Assembly (NCBI GenBank): GCA_964510055.1
Contig: CAZDZY010000001.1
Coordinates: 1 to 64,000 of the forward strand
Direction of reading: 5' to 3'
Origin: DTFZ01 sp964510055
GTDB lineage: Bacteria; Bacillota; Clostridia; Christensenellales; SZUA-584
DNA: 64,000 nucleotides
Position numbers and translations under genes: made by a program. This document shows, piece after piece, positions 16,985 through 25,187 of the stretch. Within the stretch, counting starts at the first letter, position 1. Every line of letters starts with the position of its first letter. The notes beneath the pieces were generated by a model. The model saw nothing but the letters and a program-made list of their open reading frames with translations. It was not told the DNA's origin and ran no database searches.

Positions 16985-17824
16985 ATGAAAAAAATCGTTT
17001 ATATTTCAACCGCGTTACTGGCCGCGGCTTATACCGTACTTCTTACACTCGAATTTATTGAAATTATCAATAAAGATTACGGCTCTTTGATTGCTTTTCA
17101 CGAAGAAATCGTTACTATTTCAAGCTATTCAATTATTACGGTAACTTCTCTCGTGTTTGCAGCACTGTCGTTAATACAACTAAAAAAATCAACCCCCAGG
17201 CTTATACTTCTTTTCAGCAGCTACGCGTTTTTCAGCTCGGTTGATTTTGTGTTTGCTGAGAAATGGTGGATTCCATTTTTATATCTTATTGCGGGCTTGC
17301 TGCCGGCAGTATTCGAGCTTATAAGGCATGGCCGTCTGGTAAAGATATCTCCTTTGCAGCAACAAAGATACGATGGAATGTTAATTGCCGCAGGAGTGCT
17401 TTCCATTATTTGCATTGCCTTTCACATCTATGCTTTTTTATCAGATGTACAGTTATATAAAAGGTTTGGATCCGATATCTTGGCGTCCTATTATTACAAT
17501 TTCGCTGTCGGCTCTATAAGATTTGTTTGCACAGGTCTATTCTGTTTCTTTAAATACCGCCGCACCGGCGTGTTTTACCGCATATTTTTTATCGGATCGG
17601 CCGCAATTGGCTTTTTATTCTTTCCCTTTTATATCATTGATACCATGATACGCGCTGCAAATGCTACCTATTCGTATGTGGATCCGTTGCGTATCGTTGG
17701 TTCGATGATTCCGTTCGCTCTCGTCTTCCTTATATTGATACAAGCTTTCAAAACAAGGCATGACAGCCTTATATCGCGGGAGCATATGGATATTACCCCG
17801 CAGGCGGAAATACCCGTTTCTTAA
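16985..17824 (+). CDS. Polytopic membrane protein, tandem paralogue 1, 279 aa
   Basis: About seven hydrophobic helices and short loops, no catalytic motif visible. It is one of three adjacent paralogues that share an MK(K/R)xxYI N-terminus, QLKK(S/H)TP after helix 3, a (Y/F)EFxRHG segment, a central (R)RTG(V)xYRxFF(I/T)G motif and a charged TR(R/H)(A/D)SL tail. The start at 16985 has ACAGGAGGC upstream; the frame is open further but without support. I do not recognise the family, and function is unknown. Confidence 0.75.
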   Translation: MKKIVYISTALLAAAYTVLLTLEFIEIINKDYGSLIAFHEEIVTISSYSIITVTSLVFAALSLIQLKKSTPRLILLFSSYAFFSSVDFVFAEKWWIPFLYLIAGLLPAVFELIRHGRLVKISPLQQQRYDGMLIAAGVLSIICIAFHIYAFLSDVQLYKRFGSDILASYYYNFAVGSIRFVCTGLFCFFKYRRTGVFYRIFFIGSAAIGFLFFPFYIIDTMIRAANATYSYVDPLRIVGSMIPFALVFLILIQAFKTRHDSLISREHMDITPQAEIPVS

Positions 17825-17926
17825 TGATTTATTATTCGGCATCATTCGCTCGATTATGCCAATATCTTCTTGTAACGCCATTATCCCTCATGTATAATAC
17901 AGGCTAAGGTAAGACAGGGGGTATTT

Positions 17927-18748
17927 ATGAAACGGATCATATATATATTAGCAGCAATTTTCTCTGCCGTTGCCGCATTGATATTTATCATCGAGTTTAT
18001 TTCCGGTATGGGTGAATACAGTGTATATTACGGCGGATTTTTCTTTTATCTCTACCGCTGTCCGGAAATCGCTGTACTAGTGGTGTTCTCTATATTTTCT
18101 GTTGTTCAGCTTAAAAAGCACACCCCGAAGATAATGCTGGTTTTATGCGGATATGTTTTCTTAGAGGCTGCTCTGACTTTAAACGGCCAATACCTGCTCG
18201 GCCTGTTGTTGATGTCTACTGCATTAATACCCGCAATATACGAGTTTTCGCGTTACGGCATGATGGTACGGCAGCAGCCGAAGAAAAGCGAGAAGCGCCG
18301 CTGGCTGCTTGCGGCCGGGGCGGCGCTTGCGCTGGGGCTTACCGCTTACAGGGTATTCTTAAGTATCATGCAGGCTGTCAGGATCGAATACGATGGCTCT
18401 ATAACTTATCCACTGGGGGGCGCCTTAATATATTATCCGTCAGGTATCATCGGCATTGCCGTACTGCTCAGTGCCGCGGCTTTCTGCTTTTTGACGAATC
18501 GCCGCACAGGTGTTCTTTACAGGATGTTTTTCACCGGCTGCATCCTATTCGATGCGCTTAATACGATTTTACTCTATTACAACGTTATTTTCCTTAGTGA
18601 TCATATTCCGGATACGTCGGTAAGAATATTCGTACTTTTTGAGGCCTTATACGCGCTGTTTATATTGTTTATATTACTGCACGCTCTTTTAACAAGGCGA
18701 AGCGGCCTTGTAACGCCGGAAGCGCCGGATATTACGGAACTGGCTTAA
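17927..18748 (+). CDS. Polytopic membrane protein, tandem paralogue 2, 273 aa
   Basis: Second member of the array, closest to paralogue 3. Shared landmarks are VQLKKHTPKI, IPAIYEFSRYGMMVR, NRRTGVLYRMFFTGCILFDA and the tail LLTRRSGL. About seven membrane helices. A 5' AGACAGGGGG site supports the ATG at 17927. The genes lie on one strand with 30-100 bp gaps, so they may be co-transcribed. Confidence 0.75.
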   Translation: MKRIIYILAAIFSAVAALIFIIEFISGMGEYSVYYGGFFFYLYRCPEIAVLVVFSIFSVVQLKKHTPKIMLVLCGYVFLEAALTLNGQYLLGLLLMSTALIPAIYEFSRYGMMVRQQPKKSEKRRWLLAAGAALALGLTAYRVFLSIMQAVRIEYDGSITYPLGGALIYYPSGIIGIAVLLSAAAFCFLTNRRTGVLYRMFFTGCILFDALNTILLYYNVIFLSDHIPDTSVRIFVLFEALYALFILFILLHALLTRRSGLVTPEAPDITELA

Positions 18749-18779
18749 ACGCGTCCGTGAACGTAACAGGAGGGCAAAA

Positions 18780-19610
18780 ATGAAACGTACTATATACATT
18801 TTAACGGCTTTTATTTCGGCGGTCACCGTCGCGGTACTTTACATTGAGTATATTTCAGAAGTTGATTTATCTGGCGGATATTTCTTTAGCCCTGAACGCT
18901 CGATGCTGATTGCCGCCGTTCTTGCGCTCGTCGTATTGTCAGCGGTCCAGCTTATAAAACACACGCCTGGGTTAATACTTATCGTTTGCGGATTTGTTTT
19001 CATAGCGTCTTCCTCGGCACAGTACAACGATATGTATTACAGCCGGTTCAGCGCTTTGCTGCTCCTGGCCGCGGCGCTCATACCCGCCGTATACGAGTTC
19101 TCGCACCACGGAATGATGGTGAGGCGGGAGCCTATGGCGCAATGGCAGAGCCGCTGGCGCTGGCTTACTAAAGCCGTGGCAGCGTTGGCCGCTTTCAGGT
19201 CCTTTCCTTTTTTGCTGAATATAATGATAGATATCAGGATCAACGCCGGCAGCAACATACTGGGGTCTTACTCGGCAGATATACTGGGCATATCCGCGCT
19301 TATCTGTTTCGCAGTCTTCTGCAGGCTTATGGACCGCCGCACAAGCGCGCTTTACAGGGCGTTCTTCACCGGCTGTATCATATTCGACGCGGTCCAGACA
19401 GTTTTTATCGGTAACAACAGGTTTTTTTCAAATACCTTTCCGAACCAGACAGTCAAGGCGTTGTTTATATTCCTCGAAATCATATATGTGCTGTTCATAT
19501 TGCTTATACTCATACACGCGTTTCTATCGAGACGCGCCAGCCTGATATCGCAGGTATATGATGAAGTTTCACGGCAGACGGGAACACCGGCCGAAAACAT
19601 ACGGCAATGA
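18780..19610 (+). CDS. Polytopic membrane protein, tandem paralogue 3, 276 aa
   Basis: Third paralogue, with VQLIKHTPGL, IPAVYEFSHHGMMVR, DRRTSALYRAFFTGCIIFDA and tail FLSRRASL. AACAGGAGGGC precedes the ATG by a few bases. The three copies have diverged strongly except at these landmarks, so the duplication is old and the motifs around the RRT segment may mark a functional loop. Confidence 0.75.
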   Translation: MKRTIYILTAFISAVTVAVLYIEYISEVDLSGGYFFSPERSMLIAAVLALVVLSAVQLIKHTPGLILIVCGFVFIASSSAQYNDMYYSRFSALLLLAAALIPAVYEFSHHGMMVRREPMAQWQSRWRWLTKAVAALAAFRSFPFLLNIMIDIRINAGSNILGSYSADILGISALICFAVFCRLMDRRTSALYRAFFTGCIIFDAVQTVFIGNNRFFSNTFPNQTVKALFIFLEIIYVLFILLILIHAFLSRRASLISQVYDEVSRQTGTPAENIRQ

Positions 19611-19676
19611 TACTTTTCTTAAGGATGCCGGCGTGAAAAGCTATATTATACGGATAAAAAGATTGGAGCAGGATAC

Positions 19677-20282
19677 TTGAAAGATCTTATATCGTTATCG
19701 AAAACGCTTAAAAGAAGGGGCTTCGAAGTCGAAGTGTGCAGGGATAAAGCTCAGGCGCGCGATGCTGTCAGGCGGATCATCGAAGCGAACGGCCCTGCCG
19801 GCTCGGCAGGGTTCGGCAATTCCGACACGATAAGGAGCCTCGGCTTGTATGATATGCTGTCGGAATATACCCCGAATATCTATAAACACGAACCGGGAAT
19901 CGGTTCAGACGCCGACAGAAAGGCGCTCATCTCCGATTATTACTTTTCTTCCGCTAACGCCGTCTCGCTGGACGGCCATATAGTGAATATAGACGGCACG
20001 GGCAACAGGACTGCGGCCACGTGCTTCGGCCCGAAGCGGCTCATTTATGTTATCGGCAGGAACAAGATAACGGGAACACTGGAGGAGGCTTTGCGGCGCG
20101 CAAAGCAGGCCGCGGCAAAACTTGCCGCAATGGCTAAAAGAAAAACGCCGTGCGCCGTTACCGGGGAGTGCGGCGACTGCCTTTCGCCGGAATGCGTCTG
20201 CGCGATAACAACCATACACAGGAAAAAGCCTTACGGCATAGACATATCAGTCATTTTGATAGACGAAGACCTGGGGTTATAG
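19677..20282 (+). CDS. LUD-domain protein (lactate utilization LutC-like/DUF162), 201 aa
   Basis: Contains the LUD fold signature: GFGNSDTIRSLGL near residue 45, FSSANAVSLDGHIVNIDGTGNR, and FGPKRLIYVIGRNKI. The C-terminus has a cysteine cluster (TGECGDCLSPECVCA) that could bind metal. Family members are linked to lactate oxidation with LutA/LutB, but no such partners are here; stand-alone LUD proteins in Clostridia have no proven reaction. The TTG start at 19677 follows GGAGCAGG. Its stop overlaps the end of the convergent gene. Confidence 0.85.
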   Translation: MKDLISLSKTLKRRGFEVEVCRDKAQARDAVRRIIEANGPAGSAGFGNSDTIRSLGLYDMLSEYTPNIYKHEPGIGSDADRKALISDYYFSSANAVSLDGHIVNIDGTGNRTAATCFGPKRLIYVIGRNKITGTLEEALRRAKQAAAKLAAMAKRKTPCAVTGECGDCLSPECVCAITTIHRKKPYGIDISVILIDEDLGL

Positions 20283-20861
20283 TAAACACTTTCCCGGTGC
20301 ATCTTTCAGCATTGCAGTCATCGGCAGCGCTCCCGCATACGTCTTTATGCTGTAGATGCTCCAAATGTATTTGACCCCGTCCCTGCCGGAACTCATCTTC
20401 GCGAACCATATGTCGTTGTCCAGAAGGTACAGCGTGAAGCCGGGCGAATAATCGGACGGCTCGCAGAGAACGCACTGGTACTTTTGTTTGTATCTCGAGA
20501 TATCCGGCGCGCCGGAGATTTCCGGAGCTATGAACAGAGCTTTAAAATCGTTATCTCTGACTTCTGAGAATTTATAACCGATATCGTAACTTCGTCCTTC
20601 CCCCGATGCGCCTGTTATTGTCAGCTTATCTTTCGCAAGCGTGTAGTATTCCTCATAGCCGTCGAAAGCGAGAAGCGAGCTTAAGCCGTTCATATATATC
20701 TGCTTTTCAAATATGTAATTTCCGTAAAACTCTTCCGCTGAAACAGGTAATAGATATGCCGGAACTGCCGCAAAAATTACGAACACGGCAGCCGCCGCGA
20801 GCATCAGGACCGCCGCAGCCCAAAACAACGGCTTTTTCATTAAACCTATTGGACCTTTCAT
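20277..20861 (-). CDS. Membrane-anchored hypothetical protein, 194 aa
   Basis: One N-terminal membrane helix (about residues 12-38), then an extracytoplasmic domain of roughly 150 residues rich in aromatic beta-strand patterns. I do not recognise the domain. It starts 2 nt after the BlaI-type repressor gene and is therefore in the same operon and probably under its control. This is the place where a BlaR1-type sensor would be expected, but no metalloprotease motif is present. Confidence 0.7.
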   Translation of the reverse strand: MKGPIGLMKKPLFWAAAVLMLAAAAVFVIFAAVPAYLLPVSAEEFYGNYIFEKQIYMNGLSSLLAFDGYEEYYTLAKDKLTITGASGEGRSYDIGYKFSEVRDNDFKALFIAPEISGAPDISRYKQKYQCVLCEPSDYSPGFTLYLLDNDIWFAKMSSGRDGVKYIWSIYSIKTYAGALPMTAMLKDAPGKCLL

Positions 20862-20863
20862 AT

Positions 20864-21226
20864 CTATTCCTCCTTATGGCGGTCGATAAGCTCCTTTAAT
20901 TGCCGGGCTTCTTCCTCCGATAGCTTTTCCCCGCTTAAAAACGAAGACACAAACAGCGGCAGTGAGCCTTTGAACGCCCTTTTCATGACAGCGCGGCTCT
21001 CGTACTCCTGCGCCTGCTTACGATTTATGAGCGAAGTCACCGTTGCGGCTTCGTTGCTCATTATGCCTTTATCGCAAAGTTTTTTCAGAATAGTGTATGT
21101 AGTCGTCCGCTTCCAGCCGAGCCTTTCCCCGCTGAGTTTGCAGAGCTCCGGCGAGCCTACGGGCTCACTTTCCCATATGATATCCGCCAGTTTATACTCG
21201 GCGTCCGTCATCTTAATGTCTTTCAT
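20864..21226 (-). CDS. BlaI/MecI/CopY-family transcriptional repressor, 120 aa
   Basis: Winged-helix repressor of the BlaI type: MTDAEYKLADIIWE, GWKRTTTYTILKKLCDKGIM as the recognition region, and a C-terminal dimerisation helix pair (GSLPLFVSSFL, LSEEEARQLKELI). It would bind as a dimer to operators in its own promoter, and two matching inverted repeats are found just upstream. Induction in the classical systems is by proteolysis or metal; nothing here shows which applies. Confidence 0.92.
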   Translation of the reverse strand: MKDIKMTDAEYKLADIIWESEPVGSPELCKLSGERLGWKRTTTYTILKKLCDKGIMSNEAATVTSLINRKQAQEYESRAVMKRAFKGSLPLFVSSFLSGEKLSEEEARQLKELIDRHKEE

Positions 21227-21244
21227 ATCCTGCTCCTTGTTTTC

Positions 21245-21288
21245 AGTCTATGCTTGTAGACTATGAATTCAGTCTATAACCTTAGACT
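21245..21288 (-). promoter_or_regulatory. Two identical operator-like inverted repeats before the BlaI-type gene
   Basis: AGTCTA-N6-TAGACT occurs at 21245-21262 and again at 21271-21288, 26 bp apart start to start. The spacing and perfect symmetry fit two dimer sites for the adjacent BlaI-type repressor. The half-site resembles but is not identical to the TACA/TGTA core of Bla operators. Confidence 0.75.
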
Positions 21289-21402
21289 TTAAATGTCAAG
21301 AAGAAAAATGGAAATAAACAATATTATCAGTAACAGTGAAAAGGCTTGAGCAAACAGTCCGTTCTTTACTTTCACGAAATGGAATTAGGTGTCATTTTTT
21401 TA

Positions 21403-21921
21403 TTAAGATAATGTGTAAATAATATTTTCTCTATAACTTGTGTCCTTTTCTTTCAATTCTATTATAGAGTTTTGAATATCAAAATTAATATAAAATTCAG
21501 CATAATACTCAGTGTTACTATGAGCATTTAAAAAACATTTAAACTGCACAGCTTCTTTTTCTATATTACCAGGATTACCTTTTAATGCAGCACATTCAAT
21601 TAACGTTTCTTTTTGCATTTTTAAATCTACATTTTCAAGCTCATATAAACTAGATAGTGCATTTATAAAGTCATCAGAATATCTGCCTAAAGAAATAATC
21701 TTTATACCATCCTTATAAAATTTTAAGGTACTTACATCATTGTTAACTATCCCCAACATATTTGATTTTATAAGAAAACTTAATCCAACTATATTGTCTT
21801 TAAATTTTCCAAAGCATTCAATATAATAGCCGCTGAATAAACTTCTCTTTGATTTTGTTATTTGAAATGTTAAGTCCTCAAATCCTTCTTCTGAATTTTC
21901 ATTGATTTGTTTATATTCCAT
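21403..21921 (-). CDS. Hypothetical protein, AT-rich, 172 aa
   Basis: Not recognised. Soluble, acidic, predicted mostly beta in the first 120 residues (repeated LSFLIKSN, LKFYKDGIKII patterns) and ending in a charged tail. Base composition is much more AT-rich than on either side, as for the orphan at 10304-10861. GGAGAAACG precedes the ATG. Horizontal origin is likely; an immunity or phage-related role is possible but unsupported. Confidence 0.6.
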   Translation of the reverse strand: MEYKQINENSEEGFEDLTFQITKSKRSLFSGYYIECFGKFKDNIVGLSFLIKSNMLGIVNNDVSTLKFYKDGIKIISLGRYSDDFINALSSLYELENVDLKMQKETLIECAALKGNPGNIEKEAVQFKCFLNAHSNTEYYAEFYINFDIQNSIIELKEKDTSYRENIIYTLS

Positions 21922-21963
21922 TTTTCGTTTCTCCTTTCTTACTTAATCTTTTTCAGGGTTATA

Positions 21964-22338
21964 TTATTCGGATACCGCCGATATCTCCTGTTGTATTTTC
22001 TTCGGCAGTTTCTTTACTACATATGAATACGAATGGTCTATCATCATTTTCAGTTCCGCATCGGGGACGACGCCGTTAAGGAATATGGTGTTGAAATACG
22101 GCGCGACCTGCGGAGGGCAGTGATAGCCCCGCACTACGGTTCCGGGGTACATTCCGCGGAAGAACTCCCCCGCCGCCATCTCGCAGTTAAGCGTTAATTT
22201 AAGGTCTTCTTTTTTTGGATACACTTGCGCGAACAGCCTGCCCTTAACCTTTACGCAGACGGGTATCTCGCCGAAAGGATAGTCGATATGCGCACCCGGC
22301 TTTAATAGGCAGTGATCCAATATTTCTTTTATGTCCAT
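21964..22338 (-). CDS. MmcQ/YjbR-family DNA-binding protein, 124 aa
   Basis: Small CyaY-like fold protein: KPGAHIDYPFGE at the N-terminus, KGRLFAQVYPKKEDLKLTLNC and PGTVVRGYHCPPQVAPYFNTI in the middle, and a C-terminal IDHSYSYVVKKLPKK. These are the conserved stretches of the MmcQ/YjbR family. Function is poorly defined. It is followed at 22382 by the serine dehydratase genes read in the same direction, but no operon link is clear. Confidence 0.88.
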   Translation of the reverse strand: MDIKEILDHCLLKPGAHIDYPFGEIPVCVKVKGRLFAQVYPKKEDLKLTLNCEMAAGEFFRGMYPGTVVRGYHCPPQVAPYFNTIFLNGVVPDAELKMMIDHSYSYVVKKLPKKIQQEISAVSE

Positions 22339-22381
22339 ATCTTTACGCCAAAAAACTTAATGCCTTTGGAGCCTCTCATAT

Positions 22382-23251
22382 TCACTCTATAACTTTCTTC
22401 GCGTAATCGAGCGCAGTCTTCGCGGCCGCAATCCCCCCGAGCGACGTTTCGCGCAGCTCGTGGGGCATCATACGCCCCACCTTTGCCATAGCCGCGACAA
22501 CTTCGTCGAACGGTATAGCGCTCTTTATGCCCGCGAGAGCAAGGTCGGCGGAAAGCATGGCGTTAGCCGTGCCTGATGCGTTGCGCTTTGAGCAGGGCGA
22601 TTCCACGAGCCCGGCGACAGGGTCGCAGACAAGCCCCATAACGTTTTTAAGAGCAACGGCCGCGGCTTCTACAGCCGTTCGGGGCGCGCCGCCCATCATC
22701 TCGACTATCGCGGCGGCAGCCATCGCAGCCGCCGAGCCGCATTCCGCCTGGCACCCGCCGTACGCTCCCGATAAAGTCGCGGCGGACTCTATAATCATAC
22801 CTATGCCTGAAGCGGTAAGCAGCCCTTTTAACAGCGAATCTTCAGGCAGCGAAAACTTCTCGGCTACGCCTATTATCGCCGCGGGCAGTATGCCACTCGA
22901 CCCGGCCGTGGGGGCGGCGCATATCTTTCCCATCGAAGCGTTCACTTCAAGGCACGAAAGCGCGCGCGACATGGCGAGCACGAACGCCTCTCCGCATACC
23001 GTGTTTTTCCCTTTTGCGTAATCGTACAGTTTCTTCGCGTCGCCGCTGATTAGCCCGCCGCGCGTTTTAAGCGGTTTCTCCCTCGCGGCCTCGCTCGAGC
23101 CGCGCATCACTTCAAGGTATCCGCGCAGCTTCCGCAGAACTTCGTCCTTCGGCGTTTCAGTGACGGCGCACTCCCTTTCGAGTATTATTTCGCTAATAGC
23201 GCACGAGCGCTTCTCACATAGTGCAAGCAATTCTTCAGCGTTTTTAAACAT
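22382..23251 (-). CDS. sdaAA: L-serine dehydratase, iron-sulfur type, alpha subunit, 289 aa
   Basis: Catalytic subunit that deaminates L-serine to pyruvate and ammonia using a [4Fe-4S] cluster. Visible features are APTAGSSGILPA, QAECGSAAAMAA and GLVCDPVAGLVESPC, which carry conserved cysteines of the cluster region. It lies 45 bp after sdaAB and is coupled to it; a CCGGAG/CTCCGG hairpin sits in the gap. The ATG follows GGGAGG. Confidence 0.95.
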   Translation of the reverse strand: MFKNAEELLALCEKRSCAISEIILERECAVTETPKDEVLRKLRGYLEVMRGSSEAAREKPLKTRGGLISGDAKKLYDYAKGKNTVCGEAFVLAMSRALSCLEVNASMGKICAAPTAGSSGILPAAIIGVAEKFSLPEDSLLKGLLTASGIGMIIESAATLSGAYGGCQAECGSAAAMAAAAIVEMMGGAPRTAVEAAAVALKNVMGLVCDPVAGLVESPCSKRNASGTANAMLSADLALAGIKSAIPFDEVVAAMAKVGRMMPHELRETSLGGIAAAKTALDYAKKVIE

Positions 23252-23296
23252 TTTTCCTCCCGGCGTTTTCCCGGAGCCTTGAGCCTCCGGCAGCGA

Positions 23297-23956
23297 TCAA
23301 AGCTTAGGCAGGCTTCGTACGCTCTTTATCTCTTTTATCTTTTTTATGCTGTCAACAGCGCCCTGCGGCACATCTCCGTCGCATTGTATTGTCATTGAGG
23401 CGAGCTCTCCCCTCTGCTGCCGTGATACTTCCATAGCCCCTATGTTTACCCCGAATCTTGCCAGCACGCCCGAAACTTCAGCGATGACTCCCCGCTTGTC
23501 GTTATGCGTTATCACTATCGCCGGGTATTCCCCGCTTAAGGCTATATCAAATCCGTCGTATTCCGTGAGCATTATACTGCCGCCGCCAACGGAAGAGCCC
23601 GTCACAGTATGTTTTCCTTCCGGCGTATCAAAGAATATCCGCACAGTGTTATCATGCACCTCGCCAAGGTCGGCAGTCTCGAAAGTTACTTCCTTGCCCG
23701 CTTGCTTCGCCAGCCTGAGGGCCTCTTTTAGCCTTTCGTCGCTTTCCCTTATGCCTATAAGGCCCGCCGCAATAGCGATATCGGTGCCGTGCCCTTTCCC
23801 GGTGGCGGCGAACGAGCCGTGCAGCACGCATCTCGCTTTGCTAAAATCCCCGGCCAGCGAAGCCGCAAGCCTGGCTATCCTCGCGGCGCCCGCGGTATGC
23901 GAACTCGAAGGGCCTATCATAACGGGCCCTAATATATCGAAAACGCTCTCTTTCAT
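23297..23956 (-). CDS. sdaAB: L-serine dehydratase, iron-sulfur type, beta subunit, 219 aa
   Basis: Smaller subunit of the serine dehydratase. N-terminal SDH_beta domain (GPVMIGPSSSHTAGAARIARLA) and a C-terminal ACT domain (about 145-215: KRGVIAEVSGVLARFGVNIGAM) which may sense an amino acid. First gene of the operon; GAGGAGAAAAG precedes the ATG. Confidence 0.95.
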   Translation of the reverse strand: MKESVFDILGPVMIGPSSSHTAGAARIARLAASLAGDFSKARCVLHGSFAATGKGHGTDIAIAAGLIGIRESDERLKEALRLAKQAGKEVTFETADLGEVHDNTVRIFFDTPEGKHTVTGSSVGGGSIMLTEYDGFDIALSGEYPAIVITHNDKRGVIAEVSGVLARFGVNIGAMEVSRQQRGELASMTIQCDGDVPQGAVDSIKKIKEIKSVRSLPKL

Positions 23957-24039
23957 ATGCTTTTCTCCTCGAAATTATTTTACCACTTAAGCCGGTGGAA
24001 AAAAAGAACGGTATATGGGGAAAAAATTTAAATTATTGC

Positions 24040-24087
24040 TTGCATTTTGCAATCATTGTGTGTTACAATATCTTCAGGTTGAAGATA
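24040..24087 (+). promoter_or_regulatory. Promoter with inverted repeat at the start point of the small gene
   Basis: TTGCAT (24040-24045) and TACAAT (24064-24069) are 18 bp apart. A perfect inverted repeat TATCTTCA-GGT-TGAAGATA (24069-24087) covers the expected transcription start, as an operator or as a 5' end hairpin. Confidence 0.5.
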
Positions 24088-24172
24088 ATTTTCAGTTCTG
24101 AACCCAAAGAAGGGCGCATATACATCTTTGACCGGCATGAAATAGTTATTAATTTATAGGAGGTTTATATAT

Positions 24173-24259
24173 ATGAACTTTATGGAGTTTTACGCTGCAT
24201 GTTTGGTCACAGCCTTATCGGATGACGTCAGGTTCGTGTCTGAAGACGAAAAGCAGTAA
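24173..24259 (+). CDS. Small protein, 28 aa
   Basis: ATG-started ORF beginning MNFMEFYAACLV and ending in an acidic tail. It has a strong TATAGGAGG site at the right distance, a promoter about 100 bp upstream, a 7-bp perfect hairpin over its stop codon (24251-24268) and a full intrinsic terminator 20 bp later, so it is an independent transcription unit. I do not recognise the peptide. It could be a stress peptide, a leader, or a signal peptide precursor. Confidence 0.6.
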   Translation: MNFMEFYAACLVTALSDDVRFVSEDEKQ

Positions 24260-24277
24260 ACACTGCTTAAACATGCG

Positions 24278-24306
24278 GCTCCGGAAAATGGTTTTCCGGG
24301 GCTTTT
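24278..24306 (+). terminator. Intrinsic terminator of the 28-aa gene
   Basis: GCTCCGGAAAA-TGG-TTTTCCGGGGC (one G-T pair) followed by TTTT. Confidence 0.85.
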
Positions 24307-24332
24307 ATTCTCTAAAGGGGCATGTCTTAAAA

Positions 24333-24360
24333 GTAAAAGCCGGCTAAGCCGGCTTTTTAC
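24333..24360. terminator. Bidirectional terminator
   Basis: AAAAGCCGGC-TAA-GCCGGCTTTT: A-rich and T-rich flanks allow use on both strands, closing the coat gene operon on the minus strand and backing up the previous terminator on the plus strand. Confidence 0.85.
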
Positions 24361-24406
24361 TTGGAGATCCCCTAATTTAGTGCAGCATTATCCGCTGAAT
24401 GCTTGA

Positions 24407-24676
24407 CTACCATTGCGTGTTTTGGCCGCCGCCCTGAAACTCGCTTTTTACCTGTTTTATTTCAGAATCGTCAGCCATATGCGCGGGTTGGTAATAACCT
24501 TTTGACTGAGCTATCTTGTAAAGCTCATACTGAGAATTCTCATCCCCGTCCCTTATCTGCTGCAATGCAGAGCGCAGATTGGGATTTGAGCACTCCGAGA
24601 TAGCGGTTTCGTATGCCGTAAGGCTGCTCTTGACAGACGCGAGCGCGTCGTTTACCATTTCTTTTTCCTGAAGCAT
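24407..24676 (-). CDS. CotF-like spore coat protein, 89 aa
   Basis: Helical protein with the family pattern MVNDALASVKSSLTAYE, CSNPNLRSALQQIRDGDE and the C-terminal KGYYQPAHMADDSE. It is a paralogue of the gene at 11807-12076 (KGYYNPKEADD). It starts 11 bp after the next coat gene with GGAGGAG upstream, so both are on one transcript. Spore coat location is inferred from the family. Confidence 0.85.
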   Translation of the reverse strand: MLQEKEMVNDALASVKSSLTAYETAISECSNPNLRSALQQIRDGDENSQYELYKIAQSKGYYQPAHMADDSEIKQVKSEFQGGGQNTQW

Positions 24677-24687
24677 ATACTCTCCTC

Positions 24688-24873
24688 CTAAGATAAGAAC
24701 GACATAAGCTGCTGCTTAGTCTTTTGCGCGTCCTGGGCGCATTTCTCGAAGTGCTGTTTTACCTGCGGATCTGTGCACTGCTGCGCATACGTCTGCGATT
24801 TCTGGAACGCGGTCTCGTGCGCCCCAATCAAATGCCGGAGATGCTGCAGCTCAAGCTTGTTTATCTGTGACAT
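24688..24873 (-). CDS. Small CotF-like spore coat protein, 61 aa
   Basis: Minimal helical hairpin protein: LELQHLRHLIGAHETAF, then CTDPQVKQHFEKCAQDAQ. Proteins of this size are encoded next to CotF proteins in many Clostridia. GAAAGGAGT lies before the ATG. First gene of a two-gene coat operon. Confidence 0.8.
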   Translation of the reverse strand: MSQINKLELQHLRHLIGAHETAFQKSQTYAQQCTDPQVKQHFEKCAQDAQKTKQQLMSFLS

Positions 24874-25187
24874 AATAAAGGACTCCTTTCAATGTTATGT
24901 TTTTATTATTTTTCAGGTGAAACGTGATTATGCAGAAAAGCGGGCTTTATATAAATCCAGAAAAGTCAAAAATCAAGATGTTTGATACTTCCATATCACT
25001 GTCATCGTTTGATTTCCTCAAAAAATAATATAAAAATCAACAGGTTGCCCTGGCTGTTTCCATATTGTCTTATACTAATATAGTATGATGTGTATTTATA
25101 TGTTTATCGTTGTTTACATTTGTTACATTTAGTGATATATTGTATTTAATGTCTTACAAAATCTTTCCTGTCGGGAGGCGTAATACC
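24874..25187. other. AT-rich intergenic region before the Ig-repeat gene
   Basis: No gene seen. It holds a palindrome ATACTA-ATA-TAGTAT at 25072-25086 and a TTGATTT/AAATCAA inverted pair near 25011-25040, either of which could bind a regulator. No convincing -35/-10 pair could be fixed by eye for the large gene. Confidence 0.4.
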
